21,372 bases of DNA, from assembly GCA_934573945.1 (NCBI GenBank), contig CAKTMQ010000016.1:1-21372 (forward strand), read 5' to 3'. The notes under the pieces are model-generated. The model was not told the DNA's origin, made no database searches, and was given only the letters and a program-made list of their open reading frames with translations. The stretch is from an uncultured Oscillospiraceae bacterium. GTDB taxonomy: Bacteria; Bacillota; Clostridia; Oscillospirales; Oscillospiraceae. Shown here piece after piece: positions 8,031 through 15,630 of the stretch. The first letter of the stretch is position 1. Each line of letters opens with the position of its first letter. The position numbers were made by a program, and so were the translations under genes.

Positions 8031-8113
8031 GACACATGAGGTTTGGCGGGAGAGGACGGCAACCCTCTCCCGCCGCTATGGAAAAGCAGCGGCCTGTGCC
8101 GCTTCCGGCTTGC
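8031..8113 (-). ncRNA. Two-hairpin leader element, copy 1
   Basis: In the untranslated leader of the InlB-repeat protein. On the minus strand: hairpin P1 (AGCGGC-ACAG-GCCGCT, 8088-8103), a linker containing GCTTTTCCATAGC, then hairpin P2 with an 11-bp stem (GGCGGGAGAGG/CCTCTCCCGCC, 8045-8074), and CCTCATGTGT. The same arrangement occurs in the other riboswitch leader (9530-9616) with compensatory changes in both stems. Function is unknown; it could be a regulatory RNA or an interspersed repeat. Confidence 0.6.
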
Positions 8114-8129
8114 AGCAGTACGTCGGTAG

Positions 8130-8170
8130 GTTTCTTTGCTTCGCAAAGAAACGGATCCCCATGGGGATCC
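8130..8170. repeat. Adjacent short palindromes in the leader
   Basis: GTTTCTTTGC (8130-8139) pairs perfectly with GCAAAGAAAC (8143-8152). It is directly followed by the 18-bp perfect palindrome GGATCCCCATGGGGATCC (8153-8170). Both lie between the tandem terminators and leader element copy 1 and are absent from the other leader. Confidence 0.65.
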
Positions 8171-8174
8171 ACCC

Positions 8175-8209
8175 GAAAAAAATACGCACGGCCAAACCCG
8201 GCCGTGCGT
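8175..8209 (-). terminator. Second of two tandem leader terminators
   Basis: On the minus strand a perfect 10-bp stem, ACGCACGGCC/GGCCGTGCGT (8184-8209), is followed by a T-run (8176-8182). It lies downstream of the cobalamin riboswitch and before the coding region, so it is a likely expression platform. Confidence 0.85.
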
Positions 8210-8243
8210 AAAAAAATGCGCACGGCCAAAATGACCGCGCACA
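8210..8243 (-). terminator. First of two tandem leader terminators
   Basis: On the minus strand TGTGCGCGGTCA and TGGCCGTGCGCA form a 12-bp stem with three G-U pairs and a 3-nt loop, followed by seven T. Its 3' arm is also complementary to the 5' arm of the second terminator, so the two hairpins could exclude each other. Confidence 0.8.
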
Positions 8244-8282
8244 GGCGCTTCTCATCTTGGCTTCGGGAATGGCAAAACCAAA

Positions 8283-8395
8283 CGACCCGATGCATAGCGT
8301 ATCTGACTCATCCCGTCTGTGCGGGCATCACAGTGACCTTCTCGCGGGGCATCTCACCCCATTCCGCCGCCGATCCTCCAAAAGAACCGGCGCAC
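8283..8395 (-). promoter_or_regulatory. Cobalamin riboswitch controlling the InlB-repeat surface protein
   Basis: On the minus strand the conserved core appears in order: GGTTCTTTTGGAGGA, GGAATGGGGTGAGATGCCCC (pairing GGGG/CCCC around the conserved GGTGA-like loop), GGTCACTGTGATG (the usual GCCACTGT block with one change) and GAGTCAGATAC (B12 box, degenerate after AGTCAG). It is a compact form of the element. It lies between a minus-strand promoter and two terminators, which implies transcription attenuation by cobalamin. The deviating B12 box lowers certainty about ligand affinity. Confidence 0.8.
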
Positions 8396-8420
8396 CGTTC
8401 GTATATCAATTGTCAAGTTG

Positions 8421-8449
8421 AGTATATCACACCGTTTTCCAAATTGCAA
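8421..8449 (-). promoter_or_regulatory. Promoter of the minus-strand riboswitch transcript
   Basis: TTGCAA (8444-8449) and TATACT (8421-8426) on the minus strand, spaced 17 bp, about 30 bp before the riboswitch core. Confidence 0.65.
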
Positions 8450-8481
8450 GAGGTGCGTTCCGATATTGTCAATTACTTGAC

Positions 8482-8510
8482 AAAAAAGTACAGCGGCGGC
8501 CGAAGCCGCC
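8482..8510 (-). terminator. Terminator of the broken padR locus
   Basis: On the minus strand the stem GGCGGC-TTCG-GCCGCC, with a stable UUCG-type loop, is followed within a few bases by TTTTTT (8482-8487). It isolates the padR remnant from the riboswitch promoter just downstream. Confidence 0.75.
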
Positions 8511-8525
8511 CCATACTCCACATTC

Positions 8526-9081
8526 TCACGCCGTCGCCGCCGCGGTCTCCCCCGCAGCGGAAAAACGGCGGTATTGCTTTCGGCTTTTCCGGAAAAAGCC
8601 GCGGATCGTCAGCAGCACAAAGCCGATCACCGCCGCATAATAAAACGGCAGCGCGATGTGCCACAGCGTCTGCGGCAGCATTCAGCCCGTACATCACGCC
8701 GCCCCGACAGTCGAACCGCCGCCGAACCAGCCCCAGACGTGCCAGAACTCCAGCGACCCCGCCGACAGACTGCACGCGATATAACCCAGCACGAAGCAGG
8801 CGGCAAACAGCGCCAGCACCAGCAGTGCCGCAGTGCGCAGACGGCGGTTGGTTTTCGGTGCAAACTGCGGGGCAACAGGCAGGCGACCCCAGCCGTGCGC
8901 CGATCTCCTCCTCAAAATAGCCATCCGCCTTCAGCTTGCGCAGCAGCGGATACACCGTGCCGTCCGCAATGTCGATGTATTTGGACAGAAATTCGGATAT
9001 TTCATAGCCGTACCGATCCTGCTGCCGCAGCAGCGACAGCACGCACAGCTCCAGCACGCCTTTTTTATATTGTGGGTTCAT
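8526..9081 (-). pseudogene. padR-DUF1700-like fusion remnant (deleted and frameshifted)
   Basis: The 5' part, from ATG 9081 (GGAG 6 bp upstream; a second ATG two codons earlier is too close), encodes a PadR-type winged helix: YKKGVLELCVLSLLRQQDRY, then IADGTVYPLLRKLKADGYFE. After about 50 residues it runs into EEEIGARLGSP, which is typical of the DUF1700 membrane proteins that usually follow padR, not of PadR itself. Just after this the frame shifts. A membrane segment (ALLVLALFAACFVLGYIAC) and the tail ALPFYYAAIGFVLLTIRGFF continue in another frame, interrupted by TGA codons at 8694 and 8682 and ending at 8526. The simplest reading is an internal deletion joining padR to the next gene, followed by decay. 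The PadR DNA-binding half could still be made, but it lacks the dimerisation helix. Confidence 0.8.
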
Positions 9082-9111
9082 AGGCATCTCCTCTCTATTA
9101 TTTCTCTTTTC

Positions 9112-9146
9112 ACTACTGCATTATATTCAGTAGTTTAATTTGTCAA
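9112..9146 (-). promoter_or_regulatory. padR promoter with palindromic operator
   Basis: On the minus strand TTGACA (9141-9146) and TATAAT (9120-9125) are spaced 15 bp. The -10 box sits between the arms of a perfect inverted repeat, ACTACTG (9112-9118) and CAGTAGT (9128-9134), placed as expected for an autorepressor site. The palindrome is intact although the regulator is broken. Confidence 0.65.
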
Positions 9147-9199
9147 CCCCGAATTTTGTAAAATGCTCGTTTTTCTGTCAATCCCCCGCGAGGATTTCA

Positions 9200-9228
9200 T
9201 TGACAAAATGTGCCATCGTGCGTATAAT
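9200..9228 (+). promoter_or_regulatory. Consensus promoter of the plus-strand riboswitch transcript
   Basis: A perfect TTGACA (9200-9205) and a perfect TATAAT (9223-9228) with 17-bp spacing. The start near 9235 is about 12 nt before the riboswitch P1 stem. Confidence 0.9.
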
Positions 9229-9246
9229 GGAGATTGACAAATGAAT

Positions 9247-9426
9247 CACATAGAGTGCTCCTCCATTCGCCGAGGATGGCAGGAGAGAATAGACAACCGG
9301 GTGTAAATCCCGGACGGTGCCGCCGCTGTGTGCGTGGAGGTGCCGCACAGGGCGAAAGCCGGCCATTGGTTTGACCGAGAAGGCGTGCGGTGCTGTTGAT
9401 GCGTAAGTCAGAAGACCTGCTCTGTG
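9247..9426 (+). promoter_or_regulatory. Cobalamin riboswitch controlling the barrel/DUF4430 surface protein
   Basis: A closing stem P1 can be drawn between CACATAGAG (9247-9255, one bulge) and CTCTGTG (9420-9426). Inside are the conserved CCGGGTGTAAATCCCGG hairpin, GCCGCCGCTGTG (the GCCACTGT block) and a near-canonical B12 box, AGTCAGAAGACCTGC (9406-9420). It is followed after about 60 nt by a strong intrinsic terminator. Cobalamin binding should favour termination, so the downstream genes should be expressed when B12 is scarce. Confidence 0.92.
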
Positions 9427-9489
9427 TCGTGTTCCCATTTCCCGATACCGCAGCAGATCGGGGTGGTATTTTCACTTTGCGGAAAAACG

Positions 9490-9526
9490 GCCGCGGTGAT
9501 GGTGTTAACCATCACCGCGGCTTTTT
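9490..9526 (+). terminator. Riboswitch expression-platform terminator
   Basis: A perfect 14-bp stem (9490-9503 with 9508-9521), loop GTTA, followed by TTTTT. It lies inside the leader, more than 150 bp before the start codon, as in transcription-attenuating riboswitches. Confidence 0.9.
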
Positions 9527-9529
9527 ATG

Positions 9530-9616
9530 CAGCAAGCCGAGGACGGTCTGCGCCGTCAGCTTTTCCATAGCGGCGGGAGAGATTTGCCGGTCTTTCCCGC
9601 CAACCTCATGTGTACG
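9530..9616 (+). ncRNA. Two-hairpin leader element, copy 2
   Basis: P1 is GACGG/CCGTC (9542-9557), the linker AGCTTTTCCATAGC is identical to copy 1 over most of its length, P2 is GGCGGGAGAG/CTTTCCCGCC (9572-9601), then CCTCATGTGT. The P1 stem differs entirely in sequence from copy 1 yet still pairs, and P2 has replaced pairs, which argues for a selected RNA structure. It sits between the terminator and the ribosome-binding site (GGAGG, 9671). Confidence 0.6.
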
Positions 9617-9686
9617 CCGGAAACGGCTCACTATATTTATATTGTGTTCCCTAAAAACATAGATACACGAGGAGGAAAGATCACAC

Positions 9687-12600
9687 ATGAAGAAACGGAT
9701 TCTCTCCTTCCTGCTTGCACTGGTGATGGTACTCAGTCTGGTACCCACCGCCGTGTGGGCGGAAGGCCACGATGGACAAGTTCATGTCATCGTGGAAAAC
9801 AGCACCTACAGCAAAGCAGACGGTGCGCCGTGGGACGGCACACTGGTTGACAAATGGATCGACCTGGACAGCGAGTCCACCATGATGTCCTGCGTTGAAA
9901 AGGCTGTTGAAAGCGTCGGCAGCAAGGCCAAAGTCAACGAGACCCAGTATGGCGCTTATCTGGCGTCCATCGACGGCCTCGGCGAATTCAGCGGCAGCGA
10001 AGCAGGCGGCTGGATGGGCACGCTGAACGACTGGTTCGTCAACGAGAGCTTCGCCAACTTCTCTGTCAAAAACGGCAAGCTGGCCGAAAACGACGAGATC
10101 CATGTCATGTTCACCATGGATATGGGTGCCGACATCGGCGGCGATTTCGAAAGCACGGACAGAAGTCTCAAGTCCCTGTCCTTCGGCGCTGGCGAGCTGT
10201 CCCCCGCTTTCAGCAGCGACACCTATGCCTACACCCTGACCGTTCCCGCCGACACCGCCTCTGTGACGGTGGATGCCGTTGCGGTCAACAAGAACTATCA
10301 GGTACACACCACCGTGGACAGCACGGAGTACAAGCGCAATGCCGACCTGCCCGTGATCCCCGTGTCCAACGGCACGGTCATCACCGTCACCTGCTGCGAC
10401 GCCGGCTATGACAGCAATGTGGAAGACTCCGGCGAAGCCAAGGTCTACACCGTCACCGTGGCCGTCGAGGGCGCTGATCCCGACGTCACCACCGCCAAGG
10501 TCACCGTCCGCTCCCAGATGTACGGCGGCTACCTCCACAGCGTCTCCGCCATCGACGTTCCCTCCAACGCCGCTGAGTCCTATGGTCTCTCCGACGAGGT
10601 GAACGGCGTCTCCGCGCTGGACGCGCTGGTAAAGGCACACGAGCTGATCTATGATGATTTCTCCAAGGATACCCTCAGCACTTATCTGAATGTCAGCAGC
10701 ACCGGCTGGATCAGCACCATTTTCGGTGTCACCACCTATGCCAGCGGCTTCTTTGTCAACGAGGGCTATCCCAATGACGGCGCCCCCTCCAGCTACGGCA
10801 GTGGCTACAACGGCACCTTCGTCACCAACACGGCGCTCACTGACGGCGATGTGGTGGACTTCTTTGTGTATGAGGACGAGGAGAGCTATTCCGACTACTA
10901 CACCTGGATCGATGCTCCCGCCTCCGCCATGGACGGCAGCACCATCTCCGTCACCGTCAAGGGCTTTTACACCTCCAGCGCCTATCTCTACGCGACTCCC
11001 GCTACCCTGAAGGCCGCCGCCAAACCGGTGGAAGGTCTCCAGCTGGCCTGGCTGGATCCCGCCACCGGCGCTGTGACCGCCATTGAGAACGCCATCACCG
11101 ATGAAAACGGCGCCGCCTCCATCACCGTGGACGCTGCAGCCGCCACCGGCTATCTGGTGGCCACCAGCTATGGCGATGCCGACAAGGACGAGCGCGTCTA
11201 CGCGCTGATGAACCCCTCCGCTCAGATCAATGTCGTCACCGCTGAGCCGGTCATCTTCAAGGGTCTCCACGAAGCACAGCTGGCGTCCCTGAAGGTCTAC
11301 ACCTACACCGACGGCGTCAAGGGTGACGTCGATCTGCTGGACGGCGTCTCCACCGAGGCCGACGGCAACAAGCTGATGTACACCACCAGGCTGCCCGCCG
11401 GTGACTATCTGGTGGAGGGCTATGACGCCAACAAAGACACCTGCAACGGCACCATCGTCATCACCGTCGTAAAGGGTGAGAACACCTTCACGCTGAGCCG
11501 CGCCTATCAGATCTACGCCACCAACTCCGGCTGGGTCGAGGGCACCGACTATACCGTCTCCGTCAAGGTCACCGGCACGGACGGCACCGTGCGTCAGGTG
11601 CAGACCGGCAAGGCTACTTCCTATGGCACCCAGTACACCACTTGCCTGTTCATGTCCGGTGATACTGTCGCCGCCACCCTCACCCCCATCGGTGACAAGG
11701 CCGCCGACTACCTCCCGCTGGTGGTCAGCAAGAGTGGAAAAGACACGACCGATCAGGCCATTTCCCTCTCCGGCTCCGTTCCGCAGGCGCTGGGCGTGAC
11801 CGTTACCGCCCCCGGCGGCTCCACCATCGACATGGGTACCTTCGGCAGCTACTATAGCTATACCTTTATCGACCCGGAGACCACCACTGAAAACCCCGAC
11901 AGCAACACGGTGACCGCGGTGTTCCGCGTTCCCTCCACCAACCTCAACCACTTTGTCCGCGTCCAGAACCCCGACGGCGTCACCTACTGGACCTTCGGCA
12001 AGTACACGGACGGCAAGGAGATCGAGGTCACCCGCGAGGATCTGCATCTGGACGACAGCGTCAGCAAGGACACCGTCTATCGCTTCGACCACAACGTCTA
12101 CGATCTGGGTAACATCTACCTGACCGTCAACCGTCAGGGCTACCTGCCCATGTCCGAGGGCGAGACCCGCGAGCTGGACGTGTTCCGCAACTGGCAGGCC
12201 ATCGAGACGGCCATGAATGCCCAGATTGCCCTGCCCGACGTCCACTACAAGGTCGTCAACTTTGACGGCAGCGACAGCGACGTGGTCACCATCACCCCCG
12301 ATGAGAAGAACAGCGCTCTGGCCACCATCTCCGCCAACAAGAGCGGCACCGCCATCGTACTGGTGACCTACGACGCCATGACCCACGCGCAGACGATGGG
12401 TGGCACCGGCAGCAAGGTGCTCTCCGCCATCTGGCCGGAGTTCACCGGTGTGTTCGTGGTCTCCGTGGGCGCTGACGGCTCCTCCATCCGGACCAACACC
12501 TTCCTGGATCGTCTCGACGCTACGATCTCCAAGGACGAGCAGAAGTATCTGGACGCTGAGCATGACATTCTGTTCTATCTGGGCAGCGAGGGCGCCAGCT

Positions 12601-15554
12601 ACTCCTTCACCCCTGAGAGCGGCACCACCGTTACCGTGGCCCGCTCCACCGTGGGCAGCACCATGACCTTCAACGGCTTCACCTCCGCCGGCGTCACCAC
12701 CGACGCCAACGGTCAGGTCACCGTTTCCGGTCTCACCACCGGCCGCCACATCATCCGTGTGGAGAAGAACGGCCTTGCCACCTATCAGGTGGTCACTGCC
12801 CGGGGCGTCAGCTATGACCTGCTGGATGCCGACGGCAACATCCTGCCTGACACCACTGAGCTGAACCCCGGCGACACCGTCACTGTGCAGTTCCACAATC
12901 TGGTCAGCCCCCGGGAAAAGCTCGCCGGTGTAAACAACTTCAACTTCTCCCTGTACTATCTGGATGCCGACGGCACGGTTTTCAAGTCCAACCCCGGCAC
13001 CCCCTTTGGTCAATACGACTTCAGTGGTAACGCCGCCCGTCAGAAGTTCAACATCACCATCCCCGCCAAGGCGGAGGGCTATACCTACACCCTGACCGGT
13101 ACCATCAAGGTCGGCGGCTTTGCCGGTGTCCCCACCCACCGCGGCATCTCCTATACCACCGGTATTGACCGCCAGTACGGTACCAATCCCGCTATCAATC
13201 TCAGCCGGCTGCCTGAGCTGACCCTGAAGCTGACGGGCTACGCGGAGAATCAGGCCGTCCTGCGCGTGCAGGAGCTGATCGCCGCCATCGGCACCGTGAC
13301 GCTGGACTCCAAGTCCGCCATTGACACCGCCCGCACCGCCTACGATGCCCTGAACGAGACGCAGCAGGCCAAGGTCAGCAACTACGACGTGCTCACCGCC
13401 GCCGAGGCGGAGCTGGCCAAGCTGGAAAAGGCCGCTGTTGACAGCGTTAAGGCACTCATCGACGCCATCGGCGACGACATCACCCTCTCCTCCGAGAAGG
13501 CCATCACCGATGCCCGCACCGCCTTCACCGCCCTGCGCAGCGACCTGCAGGCGCAGGTGGATAACCTGTCCAAGCTGACCGCCGCTGAGAACCAGCTGGC
13601 CAAGCTGAAGCAGGAAGTCAAGGACGTGGAGGATGCCATCTATGCCATCGACGACGATGTGACGCTGGAATCCGAGCCCGAGATCATCGCCGCCCGCGAG
13701 GCCTACAACGCCCTGACCGAAGAGCAGCAGGATACCGTCTCCAACTACCCGATCCTGGTAGCCGCTGAGACGCGCATCGCCGAGCTGAAGGTGGGCAACA
13801 TCTACAAGACCACCGGCGACTACATCGCCAACCAGGGCACCCCCGGCTTCGGCAGCATGGGCGGCGAGTGGGCGGCACTGGGTCTGGCCAGATCCGGCCG
13901 CACCGTCCCCGGCGGTGAGAGCTATTACAACACCGTCGTCAAGTCCATCAACGAGACCATCGACGCCAACGGCCGTCTGGATCCCAACAAGCCCACCGAG
14001 AACGCCCGCGTCATTCTGGCGCTGACCGCCATCGGCAAGGACGTGACCAACGTGGACGGCCATAATCTCCTGCAGGGTCTGGACAGCATGGCCTTCGTCA
14101 AGAAGCAGAGCGTCAACGGCCCCGTCTGGACGCTGCTGGCGCTGGACAGCCACAACTACACGCCGCTGGGCGACGTGACCCGTGAGGCGCTGGTGGATGC
14201 CATTCTGGCCACCCAGCGCAGCGACGGCAGCTGGCCCGTCATGGCCAACAAGAAGTACGCCGACGTCGATATGACCGCCATGGCGGTGCAGGCGCTGGCT
14301 CCCTATTGCAAGACCAACGCCAGGGTCAAGACCGCTGTGGACAGCGCACTGGCCTTCCTCTCCGATGCCCAGAACGCCAACGGCACCTACTCCGAGAACG
14401 TGGGCGGCACGGCCAGTCTGGAGTCCGGCGCGCAGGTCGTGGTGGCGCTGTGTGCACTGGGTCTGGATCCTGACAACGACAGCCGCTTCATCAAGAACGG
14501 TGTCTCCGTGCTGGATGCCATGACCAGCTTCTACGTCACCGGCGGCGGCTTCCGCCACGTGATGACCGGTGACATCAACACCATGGCCACCGAGCAGGGC
14601 TACTACGCACTGGCCGCCTACTTCCGCATGATGAACGGCAAGACCTTCCTCTATGACATGACCGACATCTGCGATGTGGGCAAGCACACCGGCAACTGGA
14701 CAGTCACCAGGGAAGCCACCTGCACCCAGGACGGCTCCCAGACCCGCACCTGCACCACCTGCGGCATTGTGGAAACGCAGGTCATCGCCAAGCTGGGTCA
14801 CAAGGCCGGCAACACCTTCTCCATAAATGAGCTGTATCACTGGAATACCTGCATCAGATGCGGCCTGGAGATGAACAAGGCGAAGCACTCCTTCTATCTG
14901 GATCAGTGCATCACCTGTGGCTACCGCAACAACTGCACCCGTCTGGTGTTCGATGCCGTCACCGTCCCCGATGATCTCAAGGACAACGACAAGCTGAACA
15001 CCCCCGAGAAGATCATCCAGCACATGAACACCCGCATCGTGGCCAAGGACAGCCGTTACACCGCTGCCAACACTCTGGTCATGGATGTCCGGCTGGAGAT
15101 CCAGAACGCTGACGGCACCTGGCGCGAAGCCACCGCCGAGGACATGGCCGCCACCGGCAAGATCGACGTGCTGCTGCCCTACCCCGCCGGCATCAACAGC
15201 ACCAATTACACCAAGTATGACTTCCTGGTGACCCATATGTTCACCAGCACCGTCAACGGCAAGACCCCCGGCGACGTGGAGTTCCCCGCTGTCACCAAGA
15301 CCGCCAACGGCCTCTATGTCACCCTCACCGGTCTGTCTCCTGTGGCCATCAGCTACACGGTGCACACCGACAGCAATGACCCCGCGCCTACGCCCACGCC
15401 CGGCACTACCACCGGCGGCACCGGCTCCGGCGACAAGGTCACCAGCTCCAATACCGGTGACAGCAGCCAGATGACCCTGTGGATCGGCACCGTCATCCTC
15501 TCCGGCGCAGCCATCACGCTGCTGCTGCAGAAGAAGAAGCGCCAGTCCCGCTGA
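9687..15554 (+). CDS. Giant surface protein with DUF4430, FIVAR-like repeats and alpha/alpha barrel (transcobalamin-like plan)
   Basis: A 1955-residue exported protein; GGAGG (9671) precedes the ATG. Residues 1-25 are a signal peptide. Residues 30-145 are DUF4430/transcobalamin-C-like (GGWMGTLNDWF, ending MGADIGG). Residues 148-260 are a cadherin-like beta sandwich (SLSFGAGELSPAFSSDTYAY). Residues 262-410 are a second, divergent DUF4430-like segment. A long run of Ig-like beta domains follows. Residues 1190-1368 hold three FIVAR-like helical repeats. Residues 1371-1659 form an alpha/alpha-barrel of the terpenoid-cyclase/intrinsic-factor type (ATQRSDGSWPV, DMTAMAVQALAPY, SLESGAQVVVALCALG). A Cys-pair region (1662-1752), a beta domain and a sortase-like end (SSNTGD near 1920, hydrophobic helix, KKKRQSR) close it. 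Role inferred: capture of cobalamin or related corrinoids at the wall. Two separated DUF4430 units make it more elaborate than transcobalamin; an adhesin role is the alternative. Confidence 0.88.
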   Translation: MKKRILSFLLALVMVLSLVPTAVWAEGHDGQVHVIVENSTYSKADGAPWDGTLVDKWIDLDSESTMMSCVEKAVESVGSKAKVNETQYGAYLASIDGLGEFSGSEAGGWMGTLNDWFVNESFANFSVKNGKLAENDEIHVMFTMDMGADIGGDFESTDRSLKSLSFGAGELSPAFSSDTYAYTLTVPADTASVTVDAVAVNKNYQVHTTVDSTEYKRNADLPVIPVSNGTVITVTCCDAGYDSNVEDSGEAKVYTVTVAVEGADPDVTTAKVTVRSQMYGGYLHSVSAIDVPSNAAESYGLSDEVNGVSALDALVKAHELIYDDFSKDTLSTYLNVSSTGWISTIFGVTTYASGFFVNEGYPNDGAPSSYGSGYNGTFVTNTALTDGDVVDFFVYEDEESYSDYYTWIDAPASAMDGSTISVTVKGFYTSSAYLYATPATLKAAAKPVEGLQLAWLDPATGAVTAIENAITDENGAASITVDAAAATGYLVATSYGDADKDERVYALMNPSAQINVVTAEPVIFKGLHEAQLASLKVYTYTDGVKGDVDLLDGVSTEADGNKLMYTTRLPAGDYLVEGYDANKDTCNGTIVITVVKGENTFTLSRAYQIYATNSGWVEGTDYTVSVKVTGTDGTVRQVQTGKATSYGTQYTTCLFMSGDTVAATLTPIGDKAADYLPLVVSKSGKDTTDQAISLSGSVPQALGVTVTAPGGSTIDMGTFGSYYSYTFIDPETTTENPDSNTVTAVFRVPSTNLNHFVRVQNPDGVTYWTFGKYTDGKEIEVTREDLHLDDSVSKDTVYRFDHNVYDLGNIYLTVNRQGYLPMSEGETRELDVFRNWQAIETAMNAQIALPDVHYKVVNFDGSDSDVVTITPDEKNSALATISANKSGTAIVLVTYDAMTHAQTMGGTGSKVLSAIWPEFTGVFVVSVGADGSSIRTNTFLDRLDATISKDEQKYLDAEHDILFYLGSEGASYSFTPESGTTVTVARSTVGSTMTFNGFTSAGVTTDANGQVTVSGLTTGRHIIRVEKNGLATYQVVTARGVSYDLLDADGNILPDTTELNPGDTVTVQFHNLVSPREKLAGVNNFNFSLYYLDADGTVFKSNPGTPFGQYDFSGNAARQKFNITIPAKAEGYTYTLTGTIKVGGFAGVPTHRGISYTTGIDRQYGTNPAINLSRLPELTLKLTGYAENQAVLRVQELIAAIGTVTLDSKSAIDTARTAYDALNETQQAKVSNYDVLTAAEAELAKLEKAAVDSVKALIDAIGDDITLSSEKAITDARTAFTALRSDLQAQVDNLSKLTAAENQLAKLKQEVKDVEDAIYAIDDDVTLESEPEIIAAREAYNALTEEQQDTVSNYPILVAAETRIAELKVGNIYKTTGDYIANQGTPGFGSMGGEWAALGLARSGRTVPGGESYYNTVVKSINETIDANGRLDPNKPTENARVILALTAIGKDVTNVDGHNLLQGLDSMAFVKKQSVNGPVWTLLALDSHNYTPLGDVTREALVDAILATQRSDGSWPVMANKKYADVDMTAMAVQALAPYCKTNARVKTAVDSALAFLSDAQNANGTYSENVGGTASLESGAQVVVALCALGLDPDNDSRFIKNGVSVLDAMTSFYVTGGGFRHVMTGDINTMATEQGYYALAAYFRMMNGKTFLYDMTDICDVGKHTGNWTVTREATCTQDGSQTRTCTTCGIVETQVIAKLGHKAGNTFSINELYHWNTCIRCGLEMNKAKHSFYLDQCITCGYRNNCTRLVFDAVTVPDDLKDNDKLNTPEKIIQHMNTRIVAKDSRYTAANTLVMDVRLEIQNADGTWREATAEDMAATGKIDVLLPYPAGINSTNYTKYDFLVTHMFTSTVNGKTPGDVEFPAVTKTANGLYVTLTGLSPVAISYTVHTDSNDPAPTPTPGTTTGGTGSGDKVTSSNTGDSSQMTLWIGTVILSGAAITLLLQKKKRQSR

Positions 15555-15572
15555 TCGTTCCTTTCATACACC

Positions 15573-15602
15573 GCGCAGGGGCGTCTTATGACGCCCCTGC
15601 GC
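15573..15602. other. Strong intergenic stem-loop without T-tract
   Basis: A perfect 13-bp stem, GCGCAGGGGCGTC/GACGCCCCTGCGC with loop TTAT, lies 18 bp after the giant protein's stop codon. No T-run follows on either strand, so complete termination is unlikely. It may be an mRNA 3'-end stabiliser or a partial attenuator that lets some transcription reach the lipoprotein gene. Confidence 0.6.
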
Positions 15603-15630
15603 AAAGTGCCATTTAAGAGGTTTGTATAGC

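Noticed and set aside
8473..9087. Single intact 204-residue PadR-like gene
   Set aside because: Only the first 50-60 residues resemble a protein family; the remainder is the wrong frame over a DUF1700-like membrane region, so it is annotated as a pseudogene.
9681..15365. Minus-strand open frame of 1894 codons
   Set aside because: A shadow of the 1955-residue protein, with the same Gly/Val/His-rich nonsense composition and no signal peptide or domain.
15573..15602. Rho-independent terminator after the 1955-residue protein
   Set aside because: The stem is excellent but no T-tract follows on either strand, so it is listed as a stem-loop of uncertain role.
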